A stretch of 64,000 nucleotides of DNA from Clostridia bacterium (GTDB lineage Bacteria > Bacillota > Clostridia > RUG12999). Each line of letters opens with the position of its first letter. Position 1 is the first letter of the stretch. Below, in pieces: positions 55,557 to 64,000 of the stretch. The DNA lies in the NCBI GenBank assembly GCA_017396395.1, contig JAFQMF010000013.1, positions 105,161-169,160 on the forward strand, read 5' to 3'. A model generated the notes under the pieces. That model made no database searches and was not told where the DNA came from. It worked only from the letters and a program-made list of their open reading frames with translations. The position numbers and the translations under genes are program-made.

Positions 55557-58502
55557 TTACAATTCTCCCCTTTCCTCCAGTGCTCCCAGAAGACTGCGTA
55601 GTCTGATTTTTACTGCACCTAAATTTGTTATTTCGTCAATTTTAATCTGGGTATAGAATTTGTTGTTTTTCTCTAAAATTTCTCTTGCCTCGTCAGTAGT
55701 AATAGCATCTACGCCACAACCAAAAGAAACAAGCTGTACAAGTTCTGTATCTTCGTGTGTTGCCGCATAGCTTGCCGCCCTATAAAGTCTTGCATGGTAT
55801 GTCCACTGATTAAGCACATTAACTTTTACAGGGTTTTCCAGATGGCATACACTATCCTCACTTACTACAACAAAGTCTAAAGATGTGGCAAGCTGGGCAA
55901 TTCCGTGACCAATTTCTTTGTCGATATGATATGGTCTTCCTGCCAAAATCATAATTCTCTTTTTGTTTTTTCGTGCAAATTCTATTGCCTTTTCCCCTTC
56001 ATTTCTTACCTTATCCATATATTCGCTGTAAGCTTTTAGTCCGCATTTTACTGCTTTTTCAACTTCTTTTTTAGTAATATTAAATTTATCCTTCAAGGCA
56101 GTTAAAAGACCCTTTACAAGCTCTTTTTCATTATTAATATTAAGATAGGGGTAAATGAAATTAATATTCTTAAGCTGTTCCATATTACCCATTAAAAGCT
56201 CCGAATAATATGCTACTACAGGACAGTTGTAGTGATTATCGCCTGATTTTTCATCTATATTATAGGAAAGACAGGGATAAAAAATGTTGGTAATTCCCTG
56301 CTCTGCCAACTCTACTATATGACCATGCATAATTTTTGCAGGATAGCAGGCTGTGTCAGAGGGAATAGAAAACTGACCTTTTTCATATAAACTTTTGCTG
56401 GATGGTCCTGAAGTTACAACCTGAAACCCAAGACTTTCAAAAATCCCATGCCATAAAGGGGCAAGTTCGTACATACCAAGTGCCATAGGAAGTCCAATTT
56501 TACCACGCCTGCCTTCATTTTGGGGAAGGTTATATAAAATGCCTCTTTTAAATTCATGAAGATTAGGCAGGTGTTTCGTTACACCTTTAAGTCCAAGCCC
56601 TTTTTCACACTGGTTACCTGAAATATACTTTTTGCCATCTGAAAAAGTATTTATCGTAAGACGGCAATTATTTGTACAGCCCTTACATACTGTAATCTTT
56701 GAAGTATGAGTAAACTTTTTTAAGTTTTCTTCAGTTATGATAGAGGAGGATGTATAGCACATTGAATTAAGGGCTGCTCCGTATGCTCCCATAAGTCCAG
56801 CTATAGATGGTCGTATAACATTTTTGCCCAGTTCTCTTTCAAAGGCACGAAGAACTGCATTGTTTAAAAAAGTTCCGCCCTGTACTACAATATTTTCTCC
56901 CAGCTCATCTGCACTGACAGCACGAATCACCTTATAAATTGCATTTTTAACTATACTTACTGAAAGCCCTGCGGAAATATCTCCTACTGTGGCTCCGTCC
57001 TTTTGGGACTGTTTAACAGAGGAGTTCATAAATACTGTGCAACGGCTTCCAAGATTAACAGGTTCTTTTGCAAAAATTCCTTTTTCTGCAAAATCCTTTA
57101 TTTCATATCCCATAGAACGGGCAAAGGTTTCAATAAATGAGCCGCAGCCTGATGAGCAGGCTTCATTAAGCATAATACTGTCTATAGCACCATTACGAAT
57201 TTTAAAGCATTTTATATCTTGACCTCCGATATCAAGAATAAAATCCACATTCGGCTTAAAATATTTTGCAGCAGTATAGTGAGCAATCGTTTCTACAATT
57301 CCCTTATCTATGTGAAAAGCGTTTTTTATAAGCTCTTCTCCATATCCTGTTACGGCACTACCGCAAATTTTTATTCTGTCACCGCAAAGCTGATATATTT
57401 TTAAAAGCTGGTTTTTTACCACCTCTACAGGATTTCCTTCATTTGAGCTGTAGTAGGTATAAATTATATCCATATCATCAGTTACAAGTGCAAGCTTTGT
57501 GGTAGTGCTTCCGCAGTCAATACCAAGATATGCTCTGCCCTGATACTGTGAAATATCCAGAATTTTTACATTTGCCTGATTATGCCTTTCAAGAAAAACC
57601 TGATAATCCTTTTTATTTTCAAAAAGAGGCTCTAAACTTGTGCTTTGTCTTGTAATAGGGGCAGTTTCTATCCCTTTTATAATACTTTCATAGGTGTAAG
57701 TTTTTCCCGCTTTCTTTGCGTATAATCCTGCACCCAAAGCCACAGCAAAACGAGCATATTCAGGGCATACGCTTGTGTTTTCGTCAAGTCCCAGAGTTTT
57801 TTCAAATCTTGCCCTGAGCCCTTTGCAATAGTAAAGAGGTCCGCCTAAAAACATAACCTTACCTTCTATTTTTCTGCCCTGTGCAAGACCTGCAATTGTT
57901 TGATTTACCACTGCCTGATAAATGCTTGCGGAAATATCCTCTTTTTTTGCACCTTGATTTAAAAGAGGCTGAATATCTGTTTTTGCAAACACCCCGCAAC
58001 GGGAGGCAATTGGATATATTTTAGTATAATTAAGGCTAAGGCTGTCCATTTCATCATTGGTAACATTAAGGAGTGTTGCCATCTGGTCAATGAATGCTCC
58101 TGTACCTCCGGCACAAGAACCGTTCATTCGTTCATCAAGTCCGCCACGAAGAAAAATAATTTTTGCATCCTCTCCCCCCAGCTCAATTACAGTTCCGGTA
58201 TCCGGTTGCAAAAGCTTTACAACTTCTCCTGTGGCATACACCTCCTGTACAAAGGGTATATTAAGAGCATTTGCAAGTCCAAGACCTGCCGAGCCGGAAA
58301 TGGAAACAAAAAAGCTTTTCACCGAAAGCAGATTTTGTGTATCCTTAAGTATTTCCAGAATTTTTTCTCTTACCTGAGAAAAATGTCTTTCATACTTTTC
58401 AAACAGTATATTATTATCTTTGTCAATTAAAACTATTTTTGCAGTTGTTGAGCCTATATCAATACCAAGTGCAAGCTCGTTTACATTTTTTACCTGCTCC
58501 AT
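55557..58502 (-). CDS. Acyl-CoA dehydratase activase, two BcrAD/BadFG ATPase domains plus DUF2229
   Basis: I start at the ATG at 58502, preceded by GAGG; this gives 981 residues. Two activase ATPase domains of the ASKHA fold begin at LGIDIGSTTAKIVLIDKD (about residue 12) and LGIDCGSTTTKLALVTDD (about 325). Each has a cluster-ligand motif (GSCAGGTGAFID; ACSSGCGSFIET). A cysteine-rich segment (CKGCTNNCRL) and a DUF2229 region follow. Such proteins use ATP to drive an electron into a 2-hydroxyacyl-CoA dehydratase, but no HgdAB dehydratase gene is near. Confidence 0.87.
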   Translation of the reverse strand: MEQVKNVNELALGIDIGSTTAKIVLIDKDNNILFEKYERHFSQVREKILEILKDTQNLLSVKSFFVSISGSAGLGLANALNIPFVQEVYATGEVVKLLQPDTGTVIELGGEDAKIIFLRGGLDERMNGSCAGGTGAFIDQMATLLNVTNDEMDSLSLNYTKIYPIASRCGVFAKTDIQPLLNQGAKKEDISASIYQAVVNQTIAGLAQGRKIEGKVMFLGGPLYYCKGLRARFEKTLGLDENTSVCPEYARFAVALGAGLYAKKAGKTYTYESIIKGIETAPITRQSTSLEPLFENKKDYQVFLERHNQANVKILDISQYQGRAYLGIDCGSTTTKLALVTDDMDIIYTYYSSNEGNPVEVVKNQLLKIYQLCGDRIKICGSAVTGYGEELIKNAFHIDKGIVETIAHYTAAKYFKPNVDFILDIGGQDIKCFKIRNGAIDSIMLNEACSSGCGSFIETFARSMGYEIKDFAEKGIFAKEPVNLGSRCTVFMNSSVKQSQKDGATVGDISAGLSVSIVKNAIYKVIRAVSADELGENIVVQGGTFLNNAVLRAFERELGKNVIRPSIAGLMGAYGAALNSMCYTSSSIITEENLKKFTHTSKITVCKGCTNNCRLTINTFSDGKKYISGNQCEKGLGLKGVTKHLPNLHEFKRGILYNLPQNEGRRGKIGLPMALGMYELAPLWHGIFESLGFQVVTSGPSSKSLYEKGQFSIPSDTACYPAKIMHGHIVELAEQGITNIFYPCLSYNIDEKSGDNHYNCPVVAYYSELLMGNMEQLKNINFIYPYLNINNEKELVKGLLTALKDKFNITKKEVEKAVKCGLKAYSEYMDKVRNEGEKAIEFARKNKKRIMILAGRPYHIDKEIGHGIAQLATSLDFVVVSEDSVCHLENPVKVNVLNQWTYHARLYRAASYAATHEDTELVQLVSFGCGVDAITTDEAREILEKNNKFYTQIKIDEITNLGAVKIRLRSLLGALEERGEL

Positions 58503-58571
58503 ATTTTCAGCCTCGATTTCCTTATTTGCATTATATTTTATCAAGTTGCCTACACTATCCTATTATATCAA

Positions 58572-58600
58572 AGTATAACATATTGTTACAAAAAAGTCAA
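58572..58600 (-). promoter_or_regulatory. Promoter of the activase operon
   Basis: On the reverse strand TTGACT (58595-58600), a 17-bp spacer and TATACT (58572-58577). Confidence 0.85.
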
Positions 58601-58689
58601 TAAATCCAATTTATTCCACATAGTTGTAATTAGTACCAATTTAATAAAAAAGTGCATATTAAAAATTGCAGTTATTACTAGTAAAACTA

Positions 58690-58718
58690 TTGAATTTTAG
58701 GCCAATTTATGATACAAT
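58690..58718 (+). promoter_or_regulatory. Promoter of the LRR lipoprotein gene
   Basis: TTGAAT (58690-58695), a 17-bp spacer and TACAAT (58713-58718). Confidence 0.75.
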
Positions 58719-58754
58719 GTGTATTGATATTTATGGAAAGGAAATGCTTTTTAT

Positions 58755-60149
58755 ATGAAACTGACAAAAACTCTCTTTTTGTTTTTTATAGTAATATCTC
58801 TTTTCCCTCTTTGTGCCTGTAAGGACAAATCTTTAACTGAAATAATTGAAAATCCCGAAAAATATGCAAATGCCAGCGGTTTTGTGGTGTATGACAATCA
58901 GCTTATAAAATACTGCGGTGATAGTGAAAAGGTGGTAATTCCCGAAAATATAGTTACCATATATGATTCCGCCTTTGCTGATTGCAAAACCCTTAAGGAA
59001 ATTATATTTCATCCCAATATTATACAAATAGGCAGTTCTGCTTTTTCAGGTTGCAGTGCTTTATCTGAAATAGTCATAAATGACGGGGTAATTTCTCTTG
59101 GTACAAGGGCTTTTTCAGGTTGCAGTTCTCTAAAAAAGGTTACTTTGCCCGCTTATTTGCGAAATATTCCCTATGGGCTTTTTATGAACTGTACTTCCCT
59201 TGAAAAGATAGAGATTCCCGCTTCTGTAGTATCTATAGGCGACTGTGCCTTTAATAACTGCCGAAATTTAACCCGCATTACTATTCCTGACAGGGTTTCT
59301 GAAATATCCTCTTATACCTTTGCAGGATGCACCTCATTAAAAGAGATAAATCTTCCCACTGAACTTACTTCCATTAAGGATTACGCCTTTGATAACAACA
59401 AAGAACTGACAAATATAGAAATACCTTCTGCTGTAACAAGAATAGGAAACGGAGCTTTTGCATACTGTGTAAAACTGGAAAACCCTATACTTCCTGCCAA
59501 GCTTATACATCTTGGCGAGTCAGCATTTTTCGGTTGCGAAAGCATAACTGAAATAACTCTTCCCCGCAATCTTGACAGTCTCAGAAAGGAAGCTTTCAGT
59601 ATGTGTACTTCCCTGTCTAAGGTTGAATTTTCCGAGAAGCTTATTTCAATAGAACAAAGGGCATTTTATAATTGCAGAAATTTGAAAGATATTGCTCTTC
59701 CTTCTACCATTACAAAAATAGGGGCTTCCGCTTTTGAGGGATGCGGATTTTCCGTATTTACCGCACCTCCCCTTGTTGCTACTATAGATAAAAATGCTTT
59801 TAAAAATTGTAAAAATCTTGTGTCAATAGACCTTCCATCCTCCCTTATGTCCATCGGTGCATATGCGTTTTCAGGATGCGAAGCTTTAAGCTACTTTGTA
59901 TTTCCTGAAAACATTACTGAAATTTCCTCAGGACTATTTAGTGAATGTTCTTCACTTTCTCAGGTTATACTCCCCATAAACTTGGAAAAAGCAGGCTCAT
60001 TAGTATTTAACAACACTTCAAGGCTAGTCTTTGTGGATTATCCTTCTACCCAGAAAGAATGGGATAAAATAAAAAAAGAGGAAGATTTCTTAAAAGATGG
60101 CGCTTTTAATAAAAATGTCCGATTTGGCGGACTGGAAAAAACCGAATAA
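58755..60149 (+). CDS. BspA-type leucine-rich repeat lipoprotein
   Basis: The 464-residue protein has a signal peptide ending in a lipobox-like LCAC (Cys at about 22 or 24). About fifteen 23-residue LRR_5 repeats follow, of the form IGxxAFxxCxxLxxIxIPxxVxx (about 55-440). Such repeats form surface-exposed solenoids in gut bacteria and often mediate binding. GGAAAGGAAATG-type bases precede the start. It is a single-gene unit with its own promoter and terminator. Confidence 0.9.
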   Translation: MKLTKTLFLFFIVISLFPLCACKDKSLTEIIENPEKYANASGFVVYDNQLIKYCGDSEKVVIPENIVTIYDSAFADCKTLKEIIFHPNIIQIGSSAFSGCSALSEIVINDGVISLGTRAFSGCSSLKKVTLPAYLRNIPYGLFMNCTSLEKIEIPASVVSIGDCAFNNCRNLTRITIPDRVSEISSYTFAGCTSLKEINLPTELTSIKDYAFDNNKELTNIEIPSAVTRIGNGAFAYCVKLENPILPAKLIHLGESAFFGCESITEITLPRNLDSLRKEAFSMCTSLSKVEFSEKLISIEQRAFYNCRNLKDIALPSTITKIGASAFEGCGFSVFTAPPLVATIDKNAFKNCKNLVSIDLPSSLMSIGAYAFSGCEALSYFVFPENITEISSGLFSECSSLSQVILPINLEKAGSLVFNNTSRLVFVDYPSTQKEWDKIKKEEDFLKDGAFNKNVRFGGLEKTE

Positions 60150-60154
60150 AAATT

Positions 60155-60190
60155 AAAAGCCCATACAGCAAAAACTGTATGGGCTTTTTT
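60155..60190. terminator. Bidirectional terminator after the LRR gene
   Basis: A perfect 14-bp stem (AAAAGCCCATACAG and complement) with a six-base loop and T runs. Confidence 0.92.
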
Positions 60191-60197
60191 TTAAAAG

Positions 60198-61046
60198 TTA
60201 ACCTTCAATTACAACTGTAACCATTTTAACAAACATCTCTTTTATAAGAGGAAATTTTGCAAAAGGTGTTACAATGCTTCTTACAGGGGTTTCATTATAA
60301 TACAAAGGAGTAATATTCTGCTCTTTTAAAATTCCCTTAAAGCGTTTTATGGTCATTTTATTTATATAAGAAAAATATTCTTTCCCTTTTTCATTTTTGG
60401 AAATGCGAAATTTTATTCTACTGTGTCCGTCAGGCAAATCCTTTACTAAATCCTTATATGCACTGACAAGACTGCTTTCGCTAAAAAACATATGACACCA
60501 CGGCATATTTACGGCATCGGAAATATGAGCACCAAAAGGATGATAGTAAGGAGGGAAATTTATATAAATTCTTCCTCCTGGTTTAATTATCCTTTTAGCC
60601 TCCAACAGCACCTTGTATGGGTCATTTATATGCTCCATAAAATCGTTCATTATAATGGTATCAAAGCTGTTATCTTCAAAACCTGACTCTATGGCACTTC
60701 CAAGAACAAACTTAAATTTGTGAGAAAGACCTAAGGTTTGTGCCAGCTTTTCTGATTCCTCTTTATAGCTTTCCACTATATCAATCCCAACCACCTGTTT
60801 TGCACCAAGACTAGCATAATAAAGGGACTTTCCTCCTGCACCGCAACCAAAATCAAGTACATTTTTGTCCTTGAACATTTCCTCCTTAGTAAATTTTTCC
60901 AAAAAGAATTTTATAGTATCTGCTCCCTTTTCAAACTGCCACATAGCATAGGTTTTTTCCCCGTCCTGTTGCATATTAAATGGGTGAACTTGTTTTTTAA
61001 ACACCTTATTTAAAGCTTTTACCATATTAGCACCAATTAAGGACAT
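60198..61046 (-). CDS. Class I SAM-dependent methyltransferase
   Basis: I start at the ATG at 61046, with AAGGAG eight bases upstream; this gives 282 residues. Motif I is VLDFGCGAGGKSLYY, followed by VGIDIVESY, and IIMNDFMEHINDPYKVLLEAKRIIKPGGRIYINFP, typical of Methyltransf_11/25 proteins. The C-terminal third (about 190-282) holds a substrate-binding region I cannot assign. It lies 12 bases after der. Confidence 0.85.
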   Translation of the reverse strand: MSLIGANMVKALNKVFKKQVHPFNMQQDGEKTYAMWQFEKGADTIKFFLEKFTKEEMFKDKNVLDFGCGAGGKSLYYASLGAKQVVGIDIVESYKEESEKLAQTLGLSHKFKFVLGSAIESGFEDNSFDTIIMNDFMEHINDPYKVLLEAKRIIKPGGRIYINFPPYYHPFGAHISDAVNMPWCHMFFSESSLVSAYKDLVKDLPDGHSRIKFRISKNEKGKEYFSYINKMTIKRFKGILKEQNITPLYYNETPVRSIVTPFAKFPLIKEMFVKMVTVVIEG

Positions 61047-61058
61047 ATTTTTCACTCC

Positions 61059-62399
61059 TTATTTCCACTTTGAAGGTCCGCTGTCGCTTCCCTTTTCACG
61101 GATAATAAATCTTATAGGCGTTCCTTCCATACCAAAAGCACTTCTGAACTGATTTTCCAAATATCTGATATAGGAAAAATGAGCCAAAGTTTTATCATTT
61201 ACAAAAAGTACAAAGGTAGGAGGATTGCTGGAAGGCTGTGTTCCATAGTAAATCTTCAGTCTCTTTCCCTTATCAGAAGGGGGTTGTACCTTTAAGGTAG
61301 CCTCGTTTAAAATATCGTTTAACGCACCTGTGGTAATTCTCTTGGAATTCTGCTCATATACGCTGTCAATAAGAGGAAATACCTTTTCAATTCTGCTGCC
61401 TGTTTTTGCTGAAATAAATTCTATTGGCGCATAGGTCATATAGGAAAGCTTTTCTTGAACTTCAATTTTCATTTTTTTCATAGTTCCTGTATCTTTATCT
61501 ACAATATCCCATTTATTCACCAGTACTATGCTTGCTTTCCCCTGCTCGTGAGCATATCCTGCAACCTTTGCGTCCTGCTCCGCTACACCTTCATTACCAT
61601 CAATCATAATAAGGCACACATCTGCCCTGTCAACTGCTCCATAGCTACGCATAACGCTATATCTTTCAACAGTTTCATCTACTTTGGATTTTCTTCTTAT
61701 ACCTGCAGTATCAATAAACAGATATTTTTTGCCGTCCTTTTCAAAATAAGTATCAATCGCGTCCCTTGTAGTACCTGCAATATCACTTACAATTACTCTC
61801 TGCTCACCTAAAATTGAGTTGATTAAAGAGGATTTTCCTGCATTTGGTCTGCCAATTACCGCAACCTTTATTACATCCGCTTCTTCCTCTTTATCAAAAT
61901 TCTCAGGAAAATGTTCATAGCAGGCATCCAGCAAATCACCAAGTCCCAGACTTTGCACTGCAGATACAGCAATTGGGTCCCCTGCGTCAAGATTGTAAAA
62001 TTCATATATTTCAGGTGGCGGGTCACCTACCTTATCCACCTTATTTACCGCCAGAACAATAGGTTTTTTAGATTTTCTAAGCATATCCACTACTGCAATA
62101 TCCGCAGAGGTTACACCTGTATGAATATCCCCTACAAAAATTATAACATCCGCAAGGTCAACTGCCAGCATTGCCTGCCTACGCATCTGGCTTAAAAGCT
62201 CATCCTTGCTGTCTGGTTCAATACCTCCTGTATCAATTAAGGAAATAGGAATATTTCTCCACTCTATGTCTGCATAAATTCTGTCTCTTGTAACCCCTGG
62301 AGTGTCTTCTACAATAGAAATTCTTCTTCCTACAAGTCTGTTAAAAAGGGCAGATTTACCCACATTCGGTCTGCCTACTATAGCAATTACAGGTTTCAT
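61059..62399 (-). CDS. der: Ribosome-biogenesis GTPase Der (EngA)
   Basis: The 446-residue protein has two GTPase domains with GRPNVGKSALFN and GRPNAGKSSLIN P-loops, NKVD and NKWD specificity motifs, and a C-terminal KH-like domain. It is needed for 50S subunit assembly. It starts 3 bases after the DUF512 gene, a common pairing in Clostridia. Confidence 0.97.
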   Translation of the reverse strand: MKPVIAIVGRPNVGKSALFNRLVGRRISIVEDTPGVTRDRIYADIEWRNIPISLIDTGGIEPDSKDELLSQMRRQAMLAVDLADVIIFVGDIHTGVTSADIAVVDMLRKSKKPIVLAVNKVDKVGDPPPEIYEFYNLDAGDPIAVSAVQSLGLGDLLDACYEHFPENFDKEEEADVIKVAVIGRPNAGKSSLINSILGEQRVIVSDIAGTTRDAIDTYFEKDGKKYLFIDTAGIRRKSKVDETVERYSVMRSYGAVDRADVCLIMIDGNEGVAEQDAKVAGYAHEQGKASIVLVNKWDIVDKDTGTMKKMKIEVQEKLSYMTYAPIEFISAKTGSRIEKVFPLIDSVYEQNSKRITTGALNDILNEATLKVQPPSDKGKRLKIYYGTQPSSNPPTFVLFVNDKTLAHFSYIRYLENQFRSAFGMEGTPIRFIIREKGSDSGPSKWK

Positions 62400-62402
62400 C
62401 TC

Positions 62403-63716
62403 CTACTCCTCTCCTAAAATCAAATCAACAAATTCATATCCATCATTATATACGGGAGTTACAGGCACCTTCAAGACACTGATAATCTCCTTTAAAGTTA
62501 CATCATCCAGAAATACGTCCTCACCTGAACGTAGCATTGAATGAGATATAAACAGCTCCTGACCCAAATTTTTACCTTTAAGCTGTGCCATTAAATCGCA
62601 TCCGCAAATAAGTCCGCTTACTGTAATAAGTTCCCCGAAAAAGTCATTTTTTATTTCATATACATTTATTTTAAGTCCCTTTACCTTTTCCTCCAGCCTG
62701 CTTGCAAAACTGCAAATTAAAGGATAGGATGCCTTGCCTGTTGCAATAGAAACTTCCCTTTCTCTTTGTGTTATGGCAAGACCTGATAAAGCATCCTCAA
62801 ATTCTTCTTTTAAAGATGCAATAAGTCCCACGCCGTTTTCAATCTGGGGAAAATCTTCATAGGCTTCTGCCTGAGGAACGGGAAGCTCTGCTTTTAAATA
62901 AAACTCATCAGCAAGATATATTACCCTGCTGTTATGCTTTTCCAGCATTTTCTGCTGATAACCTTCCACCAGTTTAATTACCTCTGTTGCTTCCTCTTTA
63001 TTAAAAGGCTCCAGCGGATAAAGTCCCTCACGATATTTGGAAAGTCCTACAGGTACCACCGAAACAGAATAAACTGCAGGATATAAACCGCACAGGTCAT
63101 TTAAAGTTTTTTCTAAATATTTGCCATCATTTACATTTTTACAAAGCACTATCTGCCCGTTCATAGTTATACCATTTTCTGCAAAAAATTTCATTCTTGC
63201 AAGAATATCTCCCGATTTTCCGTGACCGAAAACAAGCTTTCTGTTTTCAGGGTCGGTGGTATGTACACTGATATTAATGGGGCTGATATGCATATTTGCC
63301 ATTTCCTTTATTTCCTCATCACTAAGGTTTGTGAGGGTTACATAGTTTCCGTGCAAAAGGGAAAGGCGTGAATCGTCATCTTTAAAATACAGGGTTTCTC
63401 TCATACCCTTAGGCAACTGGTCAATAAAGCAGAAAACACATTTATTGCGACAGGAGCGAGGACAAGACAGCAAAGGATACTGAAAATTTATTCCTAAATC
63501 CTCATAATCAGGGTTTTCAATATCTATAATTTCAATTTCTCCGTTTGCCTTTTTAATTTTTAAAGTAATTTCTTCTTCCCTGCTGTAATATTTATACTGT
63601 AAAATATCTTTAACTTTTTTGCCGTTTATTTCAACAAGGCAGTCGCCTTTACAAAGACCGATTTCTTCTGCAATACTTCCCTTATCAACACTTTCAATTA
63701 CTTTGTATTTATCCAC
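62403..63716 (-). CDS. DUF512 family PDZ/radical-SAM-like iron-sulfur protein
   Basis: I start at the GTG at 63716, eight bases after AGGGAGG; a GTG at 63725 falls inside that site. The 437-residue protein has a PDZ-like domain (about 5-60), a cysteine motif SCPRSCRNKCVFCF (about 84-97) like radical SAM proteins, and a C-terminal DUF512 domain (about 215-420). Function is unknown; the family is conserved in Clostridia and usually lies next to der. Confidence 0.9.
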   Translation of the reverse strand: MDKYKVIESVDKGSIAEEIGLCKGDCLVEINGKKVKDILQYKYYSREEEITLKIKKANGEIEIIDIENPDYEDLGINFQYPLLSCPRSCRNKCVFCFIDQLPKGMRETLYFKDDDSRLSLLHGNYVTLTNLSDEEIKEMANMHISPINISVHTTDPENRKLVFGHGKSGDILARMKFFAENGITMNGQIVLCKNVNDGKYLEKTLNDLCGLYPAVYSVSVVPVGLSKYREGLYPLEPFNKEEATEVIKLVEGYQQKMLEKHNSRVIYLADEFYLKAELPVPQAEAYEDFPQIENGVGLIASLKEEFEDALSGLAITQREREVSIATGKASYPLICSFASRLEEKVKGLKINVYEIKNDFFGELITVSGLICGCDLMAQLKGKNLGQELFISHSMLRSGEDVFLDDVTLKEIISVLKVPVTPVYNDGYEFVDLILGEE

Positions 63717-63744
63717 TTTATTCACCTCCCTTTTAAAAAATGAA

Positions 63745-63866
63745 AAAAGGACTCTGACCGCCGCCTATTCCAAAGCATCGTAGCAAAAATCCTACGCATC
63801 TTCGGAATCAAAGCTTTGTCATAGCCCCAACACCAAAACCTGCCGTTGTAATTTCAAACGGCATAG
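63745..63866. other. Structured intergenic stretch between rpmF and the DUF512 gene
   Basis: Read on the reverse strand, GCCGTT/AACGGC (63842-63862) is followed by a long imperfect hairpin from ATTCCGAAG and GCGTAG to CTACG and CTTTGGAAT (63769-63810), then GGACTC and a run of T. No gene fits. It may terminate rpmF or be a dispersed repeat. Confidence 0.5.
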
Positions 63867-63881
63867 CCCTGTCTTTCACTA

Positions 63882-64000
63882 TTATTCAGCAGCTGCTGTT
63901 TTAACAACTTCTTTTCCTTTGTAATATCCACAAGCCTTACATGCTCTGTGAGGCAATGTGTATTCATGACACTGAGGACACTGAATCATACCCGGAATAA
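63882..64000 (-). CDS. rpmF: 50S ribosomal protein L32, C-terminal part (runs off window edge)
   Basis: The last 39 codons on the reverse strand read [31 protein letters not shown] and end KTAAAE, with stop at 63882-63884. The CxxC...CxxC zinc ribbon is that of bacterial L32. The start lies beyond the window. Confidence 0.97.
   Translation of the reverse strand, partial: IPGMIQCPQCHEYTLPHRACKACGYYKGKEVVKTAAAE

Noticed and set aside
1-64000. CRISPR array, prophage or complete insertion sequence
   Set aside because: No regularly spaced direct repeats, phage structural genes or transposase frames were seen; the short repeats found are hairpin clusters.

Overview
The window reads as chromosomal DNA from a low-GC, spore-forming lineage of Clostridia (Firmicutes), probably an anaerobic gut-type fermenter. 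The grounds are AT-rich sequence, strong Gram-positive Shine-Dalgarno sites, a SpoIVB protease, Veg and ZapA, a meso-diaminopimelate dehydrogenase, a pyruvate formate-lyase, an [FeFe]-hydrogenase maturase and acyl-CoA dehydratase activase-like proteins. No transposase, phage gene or CRISPR array is visible. Thirteen promoters with a 17-bp spacer and about fifteen hairpin terminators set out the transcription units.

Layout. 1-779: 5' part of a P-type cation ATPase. 863-2961: two-gene DNA-repair unit (radical SAM plus DUF4130 partner) behind a promoter with two LexA-like boxes. 3006-5638: hydE and a CitA/DcuS-type histidine kinase. 5717-8077: polar amino-acid ABC transporter whose binding protein is circularly permuted. 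8148-10499: Na/Pi symporter and mnmM. 10856-21551: long morphogenesis cluster, in transcription order zapA, U32 peptidase, NusG-II, Gx transporter, maf, mreBCD, PBP2, minCDE, mgsA. 21737-27320: complete UMP branch from carbamoyl phosphate, pyrC-K-D-F-E-B-I. 27431-31623: lgt, trmL, amidase and murC. 32060-33995: G5/3D wall protein and rsmA. 34180-35964: GTP-type PEP carboxykinase. 36007-42758: AEC transporter, YraN, RpiR regulator, a YerC-methyltransferase fusion, an MsmX-like sugar ATPase and Tex. 42927-43902: hemolysin III protein and tRNA-Pro. 44183-47130: pflA and pflB behind a ZTP (pfl motif) riboswitch. 47676-51522: GH3 beta-glucosidase, ddh and a DUF6054 remnant. 51662-54256: RluA synthase, veg and spoIVB with an apparent ATT start. 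54313-58502: two-gene activase system. 58755-63716: BspA-type LRR lipoprotein, methyltransferase, der and DUF512. 63882-64000: end of rpmF.

Functional themes are cell-envelope growth and division, de novo pyrimidine synthesis, mixed-acid carbon metabolism with riboswitch control by a one-carbon/purine signal, and radical-SAM enzymes. The most unusual items are the circularly permuted amino-acid-binding lipoprotein, the SOS-type control of the radical-SAM repair pair, the spoIVB gene with no ordinary start codon, the YerC-methyltransferase fusion, and clusters of small perfect hairpins joined by GCTAAATT-type linkers in intergenic regions.
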